From contig JAOXYB010105714.1 of NCBI GenBank assembly GCA_028565635.1, positions 1 to 21,132 on the forward strand: 21,132 nucleotides of DNA, given 5' to 3'. This document shows positions 1 through 15,900 of the stretch, one piece after another (position 1 is the first letter of the stretch; the number at the start of each line of letters is the position of its first letter). The position numbers and the translations under genes were made by a program. This DNA comes from Phoronis ovalis. Lineage: Eukaryota > Phoronida > Phoronidae. Below the pieces are notes generated by a model. That model ran no database searches, had not been told where the DNA came from, and saw only the letters and a list, made by a program, of their open reading frames with translations.

Positions 1-285
1 ATGCAATTCCTTTCGCTCAAATAGCCAATTTAAACAGCGTACAATGATGATTCTTCGAATCGTCGTTGTCTTGTTTAAAATTAACTTGCAGATTGTACTG
101 TACTGCAATCATATCGTATGAGATAATACTAGAACTTAACTTGTGCGACATGTGCTTTGTAGTTATGCGAACAGTGTTTCATCATGATGGATAGAAATAT
201 AGAACAATGTATATGTGTACCTTGGTGTTTAGGTGGATGTTATATAAGAAACAGTTTTTGTGAATAACAATGTTTCTTTTTACAG
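1..285 (+). other. Drp1 intron (3' part)
   Basis: This stretch lies upstream of the first Drp1 exon in the window and ends in a pyrimidine-rich acceptor, tttttacag at 277-285. No open frame here resembles dynamin. It is most simply the 3' part of the preceding intron. Confidence 0.75.
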
Positions 286-1086
286 AGAAATTGATAAAAT
301 CATACTTTCTGATTATTCGCAAAAATATTCAAGACAATGTACCAAAAGCAATTATGCACTTCCTAGTCAACCATGTACGAGATAATCTACAAAGTGAATT
401 AGTTAGACAGTTGTACAAGAAGGAAGAGTTAGCAAACTTATTAGAAGAATCAGAACATATTGCAGCTAGGAGGAGGGAAGCAGCTGAAATGTTGCAGGTA
501 TGCTTTGACTTTACCAAATCGTTCGGTGAGAATTGCTGTACCATGTCACTGTATCAGATTATTCAAATTTTGATAAATATCAGTGCAAATCCTCATTTAC
601 CTGGGACACTGTGTTCTATCGAATATGCTTTCTTGGCCAACAAAGAATGGTCTTGGTTCACTTGCATGTTGTATGAACCAGGATCTGATGACCACTCCCT
701 CAGCTGAGTAAATGAGCCTAGTCTATCTTTTCAAAGTACATCCTGACTATTCATAAAATCTCATAATAGTAATTATATAGACTGTTTGCATTCACTAGGT
801 GGCATTAGTGTTGTACCTAACAGAACCATGTATTATGAAGGAATCACGTGAGAATTGATAAGAACTGCATCATTGTGCATTCACGCAACACACAATTGTT
901 TGATTGGGTCTGTAACATTAGTGTTATGTTGCATAACAAAATGTGTTGTAAGCTGTGTCAGACCTCACTTTTAGTACCATTTAGATGGGATATGTAACTG
1001 GAAAAAAGTATTATTTATTTCATTTTCAGGCACTGCAGAGAGCAAGTCACATTATTGCAGAAATAAGAGAGACTCATGTGTGGTAA
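286..1086 (+). CDS. Drp1: Dynamin-related protein 1, last two coding exons (GTPase effector domain)
   Basis: Drp1 is the cytosolic dynamin-family GTPase that assembles into rings and divides mitochondria and peroxisomes. Two exons are visible: 286-497 and 1030-1086, separated by a GT-AG intron (498-1029). They join in phase 0 after the glutamine of EAAEMLQ and together encode the last 88 residues. The first exon enters in phase 1, with its first base in an upstream exon. The translation carries hallmarks of the Drp1 GTPase effector domain: [19 protein letters not shown], then [19 protein letters not shown], the charged helix [17 protein letters not shown], and the terminal [11 protein letters not shown] before TAA at 1084. 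Ending at RETxxW is typical of Drp1 rather than classical dynamin, which continues into a proline-rich domain. The GTPase and middle domains lie before the window. An in-frame ATG at 270 sits in the acceptor tract and is not a start codon. Confidence 0.94.
498..1029 (+). other. Last intron of Drp1
   Basis: The donor is GTATGC at 498 and the acceptor is cattttcag ending at 1029. Read-through of the donor gives 70 unrelated codons, so this is not coding. A CTCF-like core (CACTAGGTGGCA) lies at 793-804. I see no other feature in it. Confidence 0.85.
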
Positions 1087-1755
1087 ATTTAGACAGCATG
1101 TGTCACTTATACCATAGCCAAAAACATTTGTGTTGAAAATTTGTAACTGTTTGACTAACTGCTAAAATGAACTGTGTATACAAGCAAGAGAAACATTTTT
1201 AAATGAAAATATAAATATTAAATTATACTTGTATTATATTAGATGTTGTACAGATCATGAGCAGGTGTAGAATGTAGGTGTAAATAATTTTATAATAGAA
1301 GCCTCATATTTCGGGAACCTGTGAAAATTTATGTCCTGTATCCTTTTTTAAGATTTCCCTCAGAAGTGTCCTACTGAAATTACTTCCAGGAAAAGGAATT
1401 GAAATAATTGTAATTCGCAGAAGGGAGTGAAAATTCAAAAATAATGTTGAATTAATTCAAAAATCAGATAATGAATAAAAATAGATTCAATTACTAGGGG
1501 ATGGGGGGTCAGGACCATCCTATCTTAAGTGGTTACTGGAAAGTTACATGCTGTTTGCAAGTGTTAGCAATGTTGTATACAGCATGTACACTACTTGTGT
1601 AAATTGCCATTTATTATGTTCAACTCATGGAGACCATTTTCATGTACCAACTATCCAGCTTTTTGCGTTTTTAGTGATATTTTGAATGTCTGTAATGTCT
1701 AATTCCCCAGTTGATATTATCACAGTGTAAATAAAGTTCCATGAATTAAAAATAT
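1087..1755 (+). other. Drp1 3' UTR (end approximate)
   Basis: AT-rich non-coding sequence follows the TAA stop. AATAAA at 1730-1735 is the likely poly(A) signal, giving a UTR of about 670 nt. An earlier AATAAA at 1474-1479 could give a shorter form. The exact cleavage site cannot be read from sequence. Confidence 0.6.
1730..1735 (+). terminator. Drp1 poly(A) signal
   Basis: A canonical AATAAA hexamer on the gene's strand, about 645 nt after the stop, with T-rich and GT-containing sequence just beyond (tctgtgtcttact near 1759-1771). Confidence 0.55.
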
Positions 1756-2889
1756 AAATCTGTGTCTTACTGAAACATTGAATTTTCTTATTTTCCTTTC
1801 GTTACATAACAAAATATAGTCATTAATTCTGGTGTGAATTTATTGTGTAACTCCTCTTTAAATTTTAGGAAAAAATATATATAGTAACAAGATGGGGGGG
1901 TTAACTGTATTACGTTACTAACAGCGGTTTGAAATATATAAGAACCAGCACTGAATAAATTGCATCCATTTGTAGTCTGATGGATATCATCTAGGATAAA
2001 GTTCCAAACTCGCGACTATACACCAAAGAAAAAACATCATTTTGCTCGCATAGAATAGTCCCAAGTTTGTTAGAAACAGTTTGTCTGAACTTCTTTTCGA
2101 GAGTGGTCATCTTGTCCATACAAAAGCATTTTCAATCGTGTATAGCTCAATGCTGTATAGGCAGTAACCTATTGGTTTTGTAAGATTTTACTCTTCAGGA
2201 GCATCCTGCTGCATTATTCAATGGTCATGTTATGAGCGAATATTGCATTTTCTTAAAAACTAATGTTTGGGCTATTTCCACTGATTTCGTCCTGTATATT
2301 ATCACACCATCTGTAACAAACTTTGTCATTTAAAAAATTCTTTACGTAACTCCATGTCATTTCAATTTCAATAATTTTAGCGAATTTCTTTCTTGTATGC
2401 TTTTATGTCACTGTCAATTTTTAAACGGCAAACTTTCGGTAAAAACACCGGGTAAAATAATTTCAGCAGTAACATGAACAATTTGATTTAATAGAGGACA
2501 ATAGCTAACTTGGATTGGACGTCCCGGGTTGGACGTTTTGCTTGGACGTTTGCTATCCTTCCTTCTTCACCAAACGTCTGTATACTGTTACTAATAATGT
2601 CTCTTGAGATTTTATACACTTGTTTTCCTACTAGACATTAATAAGACGTCTGTTATGCACCACAGGATATTATCGGCTATGATATCACCAATTAGATATA
2701 GACTTTATCTATATTCTAACATACAAAATCTACTTGCGCGCTGTAATTTTCTTTATTCAAGCAGTTGCCAAGGGTTCGTAACGCAACTCCTACTGCAACT
2801 GGTATTTAGGTGTAGTGGCCACATTTCTGTTGAGAAGTCTAGATCAGCAAATACTCGGAAAAACGAAGACCCAGAAATTTAATTTCAAA
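1756..2889 (+). promoter_or_regulatory. Drp1-tubulin intergenic region with tubulin promoter and 5' UTR
   Basis: No protein-coding gene is supported here. The 92-codon open frame at 2604-2882 has no recognisable sequence. The alpha-tubulin 5' UTR exon must end at 2892 because the start codon directly abuts a donor, so promoter and transcription start should lie within this region. CpG is more frequent here than in Drp1. I cannot fix the start site; the AT-rich block near 2696-2722 is only a weak TATA candidate. Confidence 0.5.
2515..2549 (+). repeat. Three TTGGACGT octamers upstream of alpha-tubulin
   Basis: The octamer TTGGACGT occurs at 2515-2522, 2529-2536 and 2542-2549, with start-to-start spacing of 14 and 13 bases. 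It lies about 340-375 bases upstream of the tubulin ATG. The ACGT core recalls CRE/ATF-like sites, but the flanks do not match TGACGTCA. A regulatory role is inferred only from position and regular spacing. Confidence 0.5.
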
Positions 2890-8564
<5,675 letters not shown>

Positions 8565-8720
8565 ACAATTACAAGGAATAGCATTTCGAAATATTTTGTA
8601 CTGATACTACATACAGTAGAAGGGCTTTATTGTTTTACGTATGTCGATGTCATTGTGTTTGAGCCACCTATAACTCACAAGTGAACCCATTCAATCCATT
8701 AAACACGTACAATCAGATGC
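8565..8720 (+). other. Alpha-tubulin 3' UTR (end approximate)
   Basis: This follows the TAA at 8562-8564. An ATTAAA signal at 8698-8703 is followed by a GT/T-rich tract (gggtttttttttggtgttcg, about 8721-8740), the usual layout of a cleavage site. This implies a short UTR of about 150 nt. Confidence 0.65.
8698..8703 (+). terminator. Alpha-tubulin poly(A) signal (ATTAAA)
   Basis: The common variant hexamer with a T/GT-rich downstream element 18-37 nt later. A canonical AATAAA at 8953-8958 lies inside the downstream repeat element and is a less likely alternative. Confidence 0.6.
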
Positions 8721-8768
8721 TGGGTTTTTTTTTGGTGTTCGAAAGTTTTTACATCGCACGCTGCCGTA

Positions 8769-9086
8769 TCACACTGAAAATCGTATTATTTTTAACGTTT
8801 TACTAGAAAAAAATATGTAATTTTTTTTGCCAGCGAGAGTGATATAATACTTAACAGTATTTAAAATTACAGAATCAGAATGCGCAATTTACTAAGACGG
8901 ATTATTTTTCGCAATTCACCCCCGGGAATTCATCGCTATAATTCTCCATTGCAATAAACATTTGGAATCGCTCCACAGTTGGGACACAGTGCGGCTGTTC
9001 GGTTATTATGTCACTCACACTGTTAAAAAGTATTTCAAAAATTTTTCATTAAAACGTTAAATATAACATACAACTTTCAGTGTGAC
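8769..9086. mobile_element. Second copy of the outer terminal-inverted-repeat element
   Basis: The ends share TCACACTGAAA (8769-8779) with its complement TTTCAGTGTGA at 9075-9085. Inside lie TTTTTAACGTTTTA on the left and its near-complement on the right, then GAGAGTGATATA on the left against TATGTCACTCAC near 9007. These match copy 1 in order and spacing. It is about 318 bp, has no coding frame, and lacks the inner element. Its ends are more diverged from each other than those of copy 1, suggesting an older insertion. Confidence 0.72.
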
Positions 9087-9299
9087 CCGTGCATGGAATA
9101 TTAATAATGTTACCTGAAAATGTCTATATGCTTTAGTAAGACACTTATCTACATGTAGGCAACTCGGTAATTGATCACATGATTACAGTAGAAGTGGGTT
9201 TTGCAATAAACACAAAATACTGTATTAATCATGCAACACATTGTCCCATAATGAACCAAATGCTAAAAAAATTATTACACAAAATTGGAACTGCTTATA

Positions 9300-11081
9300 G
9301 TTTAATAATTTATTGACATATTACACAATCATTGTTATAGTACAAACAAAAGGAATGAACTAGTAAGATTTTTTTCCCTAAAACAAATGGCAAAAATCTG
9401 CTTAAGACTGCTGCCAGATCAGCTATACTAAACAACAGTACATATCATATGTACGGAATCACAACAAAGCACACGGCATTCGGAAAAATTGTTAATTCAG
9501 AAACAACCTTTACGCAAACCTAGCTATGGCAGTACTCAAGTCGTTCAATATGGTACACATTTCAAGTCGGAAATAAGTTTCTTTAACATTTGTCAGCAAG
9601 CCAAATGTATACTTCATACAAGAAAGCGAACAGTAGTATTTACAAAAAATATGGTAAATGGTACGATTTACAAAAAAAATAAATAACAATTAGGGAAGGT
9701 TTCTGTGTTAGTTTGTGACTTACAGAACAGAATTTGTCCATAGTTCTCTTTTTCAGGTGATAATCAGTATTATTGCTGGGGTATATTTTCCAAGTCTAAT
9801 TATTATGCATAAACTTAAATGAATAGACCTTTTATATGCACATGGCACAATCAACAGCTACAAAGCAAAATATTCCCAAGATTGCTGTGTTGTGAGAATG
9901 AATCCTTCAAGTATGCAAAAAAATTGCACGATTGTTCATTCCAAACAAGTATTCCAGGGCTATTTGAATTTGCAACCATTGCCTCCCATAGAAAAGTCTA
10001 TTGTGAATGCGGTAATTTATTACATCTAGAATGTATCGTCACAATAAAATACAGACACACTGTACTCATGAAAAAAAAACAATATACAATTTGTACAAGC
10101 ACTGCAAAGTATTTACATTATGCACATCTTTTTACAAAAAATATTTACAGCCATAAAATATACTATACTTTCAACAACAATAAAATATGAATTATAACAT
10201 GTTTTAGTTAAGATCTGGCAGTATGGTAGTACAAAAGAGGCATAAAAATATATATCTTTTCAAGATACAATACATGTAACATGTATACTGATTCAAAATA
10301 CTGTGAGGTAGGCAGATATGAATCGATTCCACCAGCACGAAAACTCGTTTTTTTGATATAAAGTGTAATAAATAACGTCTGGCCAACCAAAAATGACAAA
10401 TGGTGGAACCAGAAAACAAGCAAGAATGGTATCAAACAAAGAACTAACTGGCAAAATGATACACATTTTCTATTGCTTAGATTGTAAAGTACGCTTCAAT
10501 AACTACCTGCTGATAATTAAAAAATAGCAATAATACAATATGTACTTCTTGAATAAACTTAAAATATAATGTACCAATTCAAAATATAAAACATGAGTTA
10601 GAAGTGAGGTAAAACTACAATTGCACTATTTCTCTACAAATGGAGTATTCTGGTTATGTTATAAAACGATTTTTAATACTGGTTAACAAGGAGCGTACAT
10701 GGTCTGACTAGGATTTCCTTTGTCATTTTTTCAAACCTCATTAATCGCACATATTTTTTAAACAAAGGATACATGATGCAAAATAACACATTTTTAAAAA
10801 GTTCGGGATTTACAATCATTGTACATTTCTGTTAAGATGTGTACCTATTTCTTAGCTTGACTAAGAAACTTGGGAAACACGTTTCATTCCATCTTGAATG
10901 AGTGCTTTCACTTTTGCATTTCCTTTCACAAAAAGTGAATGAGATGCTTATGATACTTGCAGGGAATAAGCATTAACCTGTGGAATGGCAAGGTCGAACG
11001 TTCAGTGCAGGCCTGCTGCAATAAGTCTGGGCCAGCCCAACCTAGCGGTGTAAGGGGGTAACATTACTCAGCTCAGTGGTG
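9300..11081 (-). other. Probable long 3' UTR of the ADAMTS/GON gene
   Basis: This lies downstream of the stop on the minus strand and contains no supported gene; open frames at 9819-10190 (+) and 10204-10435 (-) are low-complexity and unrecognised. Candidate minus-strand poly(A) hexamers are AATAAA at 9314-9309 and ATTAAA at 9306-9301, giving a UTR of about 1.77 kb. A nearer AATAAA at 10021-10016 would give about 1.06 kb. The extent is inferred. Confidence 0.45.
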
Positions 11082-12911
11082 TCAAAGGTCAACTAATTGT
11101 AATGACAGTCCAGTAGACATGTGAGGCATACACATTCCACAATAACCTCCACACTTAGCTCGAACCATTACACCTCCCTAAAAGCGATACAAATTGACGT
11201 GTTTAGTTTTTTTTATAAAATCAAGATAGCAAAAGCATAAAAATGACATGATTAATTAACATAACTTAAAATTTTTTGTATAAGCCCAAACAATGTTTTG
11301 AAGAAACTTGGAGGCCATGAAATTTAAAAGTCAGAGTGAGAAACTGCATGTTAAAAGTCATAGTGAGAAACTGCATGTTAAACTGATACAACATTGAAAC
11401 TATACATGAAATGGCAATTTTCTAAAACATTTAAGTATAATTTCAAATTGTACATGCTTTGGTTACATTTTTTGATATGATAAGCGCAGTGCAGACAATT
11501 TAGATATCAGCACAGGTACATGTTTTCTTATATTAAAGTTGGGTTCCTACCAAGTTGAACTTACACTGGTCACCTTCATAAGTGTATGTTCTTATTGTCG
11601 TTTGACAAAAATGGCTGTCATATATTTCAAAGTGCCAAAGGCATATTTTTGCCAAGTCTGCTATTTTCTCTCAAAGGGCTAGTATTTTATGCATAAAATT
11701 TATCATTTAATAGACTTAAGTTATAGAAGATTGATTTAGAAAAGATAAGTGGATTTCAACTTTACACAGATTTCTGTAAAATGCATTTGCTGTTTATAAT
11801 ACCTGTAGTCTTTGTATCTTTTGAACTGCATTATGACCATGACTGTACCAGCCTGACTTTTTTGACACTTGAAAGCCAGTTCCAGATAAATCTATGTGGA
11901 AACCACCCTGTGGAAAAAAATTAAAATGAAGACATTTTTTTTCTGAAGATTTCAAGCTGCCAGTTTCCTTGAGCGGGAACACAGAACCAGTAAAGTTCTA
12001 GTAAAGACAGTCAAAGTTTCTGAATTTCAGGTAATTATAACAATCAGTCAGTTTATTTCCAAAAAAACTGTATTATAAGAAATACCTGTGGACATTCAAT
12101 AGCACTGTAACAATCTCCACCGGTAGCGTATGGAATGCGACGAGAACCAGTTGATGAGCTGAAGGTGAAATCATTGGCTGTAAAATTAAGATAAATAACA
12201 AATAGATATAAAACAGAACAAAACGAAGTGAAATCCATTAACACAAAATAACATTTAACATCAAACAAAACATGGTTTGAAGTAGGCGACTTTCAAAGGA
12301 TATATACTTTTACCTTTCTCAACCTTTATAATGTTGAAAAATATGTAACAACTAGATACAAATATGCTGAGTTGAAACAAAATGAAAGTGAAGTACTTAC
12401 TGATAATAGCCAGAGAAGTTATATTGACTCTAATTTTTGAAAAAGATGTGTATCCAGCCCGCGGATAATTTCTTTGAGCGCAAGCACAATCTGGATTGCG
12501 TGTACCTTCATATGGACAACTGTTTGAATCCAATAGCCTGAAAGACAAAAGTAGTAATGCTGAGCTTTATTTATAAAATAAAGTGAAAGTCAAAATGGAT
12601 AAAAAAGACCAGGAATTAAAATTTCATGTCATTTTCTATTGCAAATTATTGTTATAAAAGACGTTTAGTCAAGCAACCAAGATTTTCAACATATTCTATA
12701 CACTGCATATCTGCTTAAGCTCACCGTTTGTTGTATATCTCAGAAAAGTTTAATTCATTTCCACTTGGTAAGGATACATATTCTTTGGGATGCCTTTTTT
12801 TCATATCTTTACAGTAAATTTTGATAAGTCTTCTTTCAATAAGCATTCTGTAATCTCCATCAAGCCGGATACCATTCTTCTGCTTCAGTTCAAGGCATGT
12901 TTTAGGATAAC
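11082..12911 (-). other. GON domain, five exons, complete
   Basis: The domain is about 205 residues. In order it shows: YPKTCLELKQKNG; a segment ending IKIYCKDM then HPKEYVSLPSGNELNFSEIY; SCPYEGTRNPDCACAQRNY; AGYTSFSKIRVNI; ATGGDCYSAIECPQ; GGFHIDLSGTGF; and the closing KCGGYCGMC before the TGA at 11084-11082. The ten cysteines expected of the family are present. The domain has no known catalytic activity; in worms GON-1 is needed for gonad migration, and in mammals the domain has been linked to secretory-pathway trafficking. Confidence 0.94.
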
Positions 12912-15900
12912 CTAACAAAATAGAAAGATAAAGTTATCTTTCCTGCAAGTAGATTATTTGTTTAAATTTAGTCAATAATGGAACAAAATCAAACCATCCA
13001 AAATCATCTCATTTCCATCAGTACTGGCAAAGTCTGGTCATCTGCCTTCCTCCTACACTGGAGCTCACAAGCATGGTTGATGCAAGACAGTAAACTTTAT
13101 GATGATGATGATGTCTAGATGACTTCAAAGCTTAAGTTTATGTTAGCAGTCACAAAGACATATCTAGTACCAAAAAAAAAATAGATACTTACAGTGGCTA
13201 ATATAACAAGGTTTGATTCTCTGAGGTTTGAGCTTTGAATCACATCTTCTTTTTGCTCGTCTTTTGCCTTCCTTATTGACACAAGAAATGACCCGCCTCG
13301 TCTTACCCCAGCCACAATCAGTTGAACACTGAAAAATGCACAACTGTTATAGATAACTTTGGTAAATTTTGTTGGCATCACAATGCCAATCATATATCAG
13401 CTTACCGAATGCGCTTTTGCTAAGAAATTGATTTAACTACAGCTTCTTTTGCAGACTTTTTTACACACACGGTATTTTTCAGATTTTTGAATCAGTGGAC
13501 AATGCAAGTCATTTGAAAAATGGGTCAAATGATAAAGAAGCTTCAGAAAAAGTAGAATTTGCTACTATTTAATAAAAATAATTCCCGTGACAAATGCGTA
13601 CAACTTTGGATCAATTTACAGAATGTTAATGTGTAGCTTCAAATAATTTTGGGCAAATTAATAAAATTACGAATAACAAGAATACCTGAGACCATTCGCC
13701 TGTTCTCCAGAAATAACCACCATCACATTTGCCCATGTTACATCGCTGTACACTGTCGGGTTTCTCACTTAATTTACAACCTCGATTTACACCACCAGGC
13801 ATGATCCATCCTTCTTTAGTAACTCTTTGACATATAACAGAGCGTGCTTGCTGGCCAGAATCACATGACTTTGAACACTGCACAATTTAACATAATGTAA
13901 AATCAGTAATAACAAAATGCAAAGCCTGATAATTTACACCTTATTATCTAGCTGGAACAAATTAGCTATTGTGAAAATACTATTTTAACATTCCGCAAAG
14001 AAAAAAGTCTATAGTTATTTTAAAATTTCACTACCATTTATTTCATCATAAAAAATTGTTGGTAACCTGAAGATTCAACAAATAAACCACAAACACTTCT
14101 ACACAAATTGGACATTTTAAATTTTGCAAAATAAGAGGATTAGGACTTATACTACAGAAATCAGTCCTTACCTCAGACCAATTTCCCGTAGTCCACATGT
14201 ATGGACAAGGTGGCAGTTTGCAAAGTCGCTTATCTTTCATTCGCAAATCTTTGTTACAAAGATCAGGTGAAATTGTTTCTCCAGTTGAGTTATTAATACA
14301 AGTAATTGGACGCATTTGTACTCCGCGACCACAGGTTACTGAACACTACAAACAAAGTTATATTATACAGAGCGTGCCCAGAATTTTAGGAGTCTAAAAA
14401 ACAAAAATCCCCGGAAGACAATGTTCAAACAATTTCAAAGTATTTGAAATAGTAGAATAGTATGATTGGACTAAACCATATACAAATTTGATGCCATTTA
14501 TATACATTTCAAGTATAGTTAAACATTTTCCATTCATTCACTTGGTGAGGTTAATATCATGTGCCCAATAGAACCCGCAATTCTGCTTTTCGTGAATGAA
14601 CCCGTGCGAATGCTCAAGAGCCAAAGATAGCAATAAATACCTTAGACCAGCCACCTGGTTTCCATCTTCCACGAGGACATGATTTTTCAATACAGATTTC
14701 CCTACTTTCAGGCCGATCTTTTGGACATTTGTTTTGATTAACAATGGTTCCATTTTGGATACAATGAATTTGACGATCTCGTACTCCTTCACCACATGAT
14801 TTCGAACACTAAAAATACAGTACAGAAAATTAATTATACCAACAAAAGTTACTATAACAGTATATATCGTTATGATGCGATTACCCATGTATACCAAGGG
14901 CAACAGGTCCAGCACATTTTCAATTGTTGTTTTAGTTTCATTTTTTACTTTATAAATAATTTTACCTTTTCCCAGGATGATGTCACCCACTTTGGACATC
15001 TTTCAAGTCTACAGCCCCTAACATTCCTGGGTTTCTCTTCTTCACACAAAGTCTCATCTAGCACATCACCATTGTCGTCTTTACATAATACTTCTCTATT
15101 TCTAGTTCCATGCCCACAAGACACAGAGCACTGAAATAAAAAAAAATGTCAAGATATAAACCAAACATACATGTAAAGGTTGTTGTGTTTTAGTCATTAA
15201 ATTAATGATTTTTTTTAAAGCTTTCTTTGACAGTTAAGAAAAGATGCCTTGTGATGCTCACAAGAGGTCTCTACCTCCTCCATCAATCCATGAAAAATTG
15301 CAACTCAACACAATTCTCTCATCAGATGTAGTGCTTTTGATAAACTTAGAGGAGCATATAATACTGCCTTCAGAATGTTATTTAATATTTCAACTATTAA
15401 TACTAGTACTAGCGAATACTTTGTGCTCTACAATATTCCCACGTTCTTTGCTTTACATCACCACAATTCGATTATTTATAATGTTTATAACAGCGAATGT
15501 TTTATTGTTTCTCCTATGCTTAGACATTGGAGAAAATCCTTGTATTAGTTTGTTAGATATTCATTTAGTATCACTACTGTATACATTCATAGTTATAAGT
15601 ATATTTATGATCTGTATTTAGCTAGGACTTTATTTCTTTTTAGTACTATTGTAATTAACTTTGTATGAACTTTTATAGTTTGAAATAAAACAAGTATCAC
15701 TACAAGCGTTACAAGTATTTTAATAAGTAACCCAAAACTATTGTTTTTCCAACTTCAGTTAGAGTACAAGGAACTTTTTCCTCATTATTAGCTGTTACCT
15801 CATCTGATGCATACCAGTCAATCAAATAATTACTTAATTAGTATACAGCCACTGACTCAGAAAAACAATGTTGAGTGATGTCAGAAAATATTTAGATCAA

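Noticed and set aside
2604-2882. 92-codon plus-strand open frame upstream of tubulin
   Set aside because: It has no recognisable domain or conserved pattern and overlaps the likely 5' UTR and promoter of alpha-tubulin.
9819-10190. 123-codon plus-strand open frame
   Set aside because: Low-complexity, unrecognised composition in AT-rich sequence that fits the 3' UTR of the opposite-strand gene; no splice or domain support.
10944-10973. 8-bp stem (ATGCTTAT/ATAAGCAT) in the putative 3' UTR
   Set aside because: Too short and with a 14-base loop; such stems are common by chance in AT-rich DNA.
14538-14999. 153-codon minus-strand open frame
   Set aside because: It reads across an intron and overlaps the exon of TSP1 repeat 4 (14808-14641) in the wrong frame; the six-cysteine repeat frame with matching splice sites is the real one.
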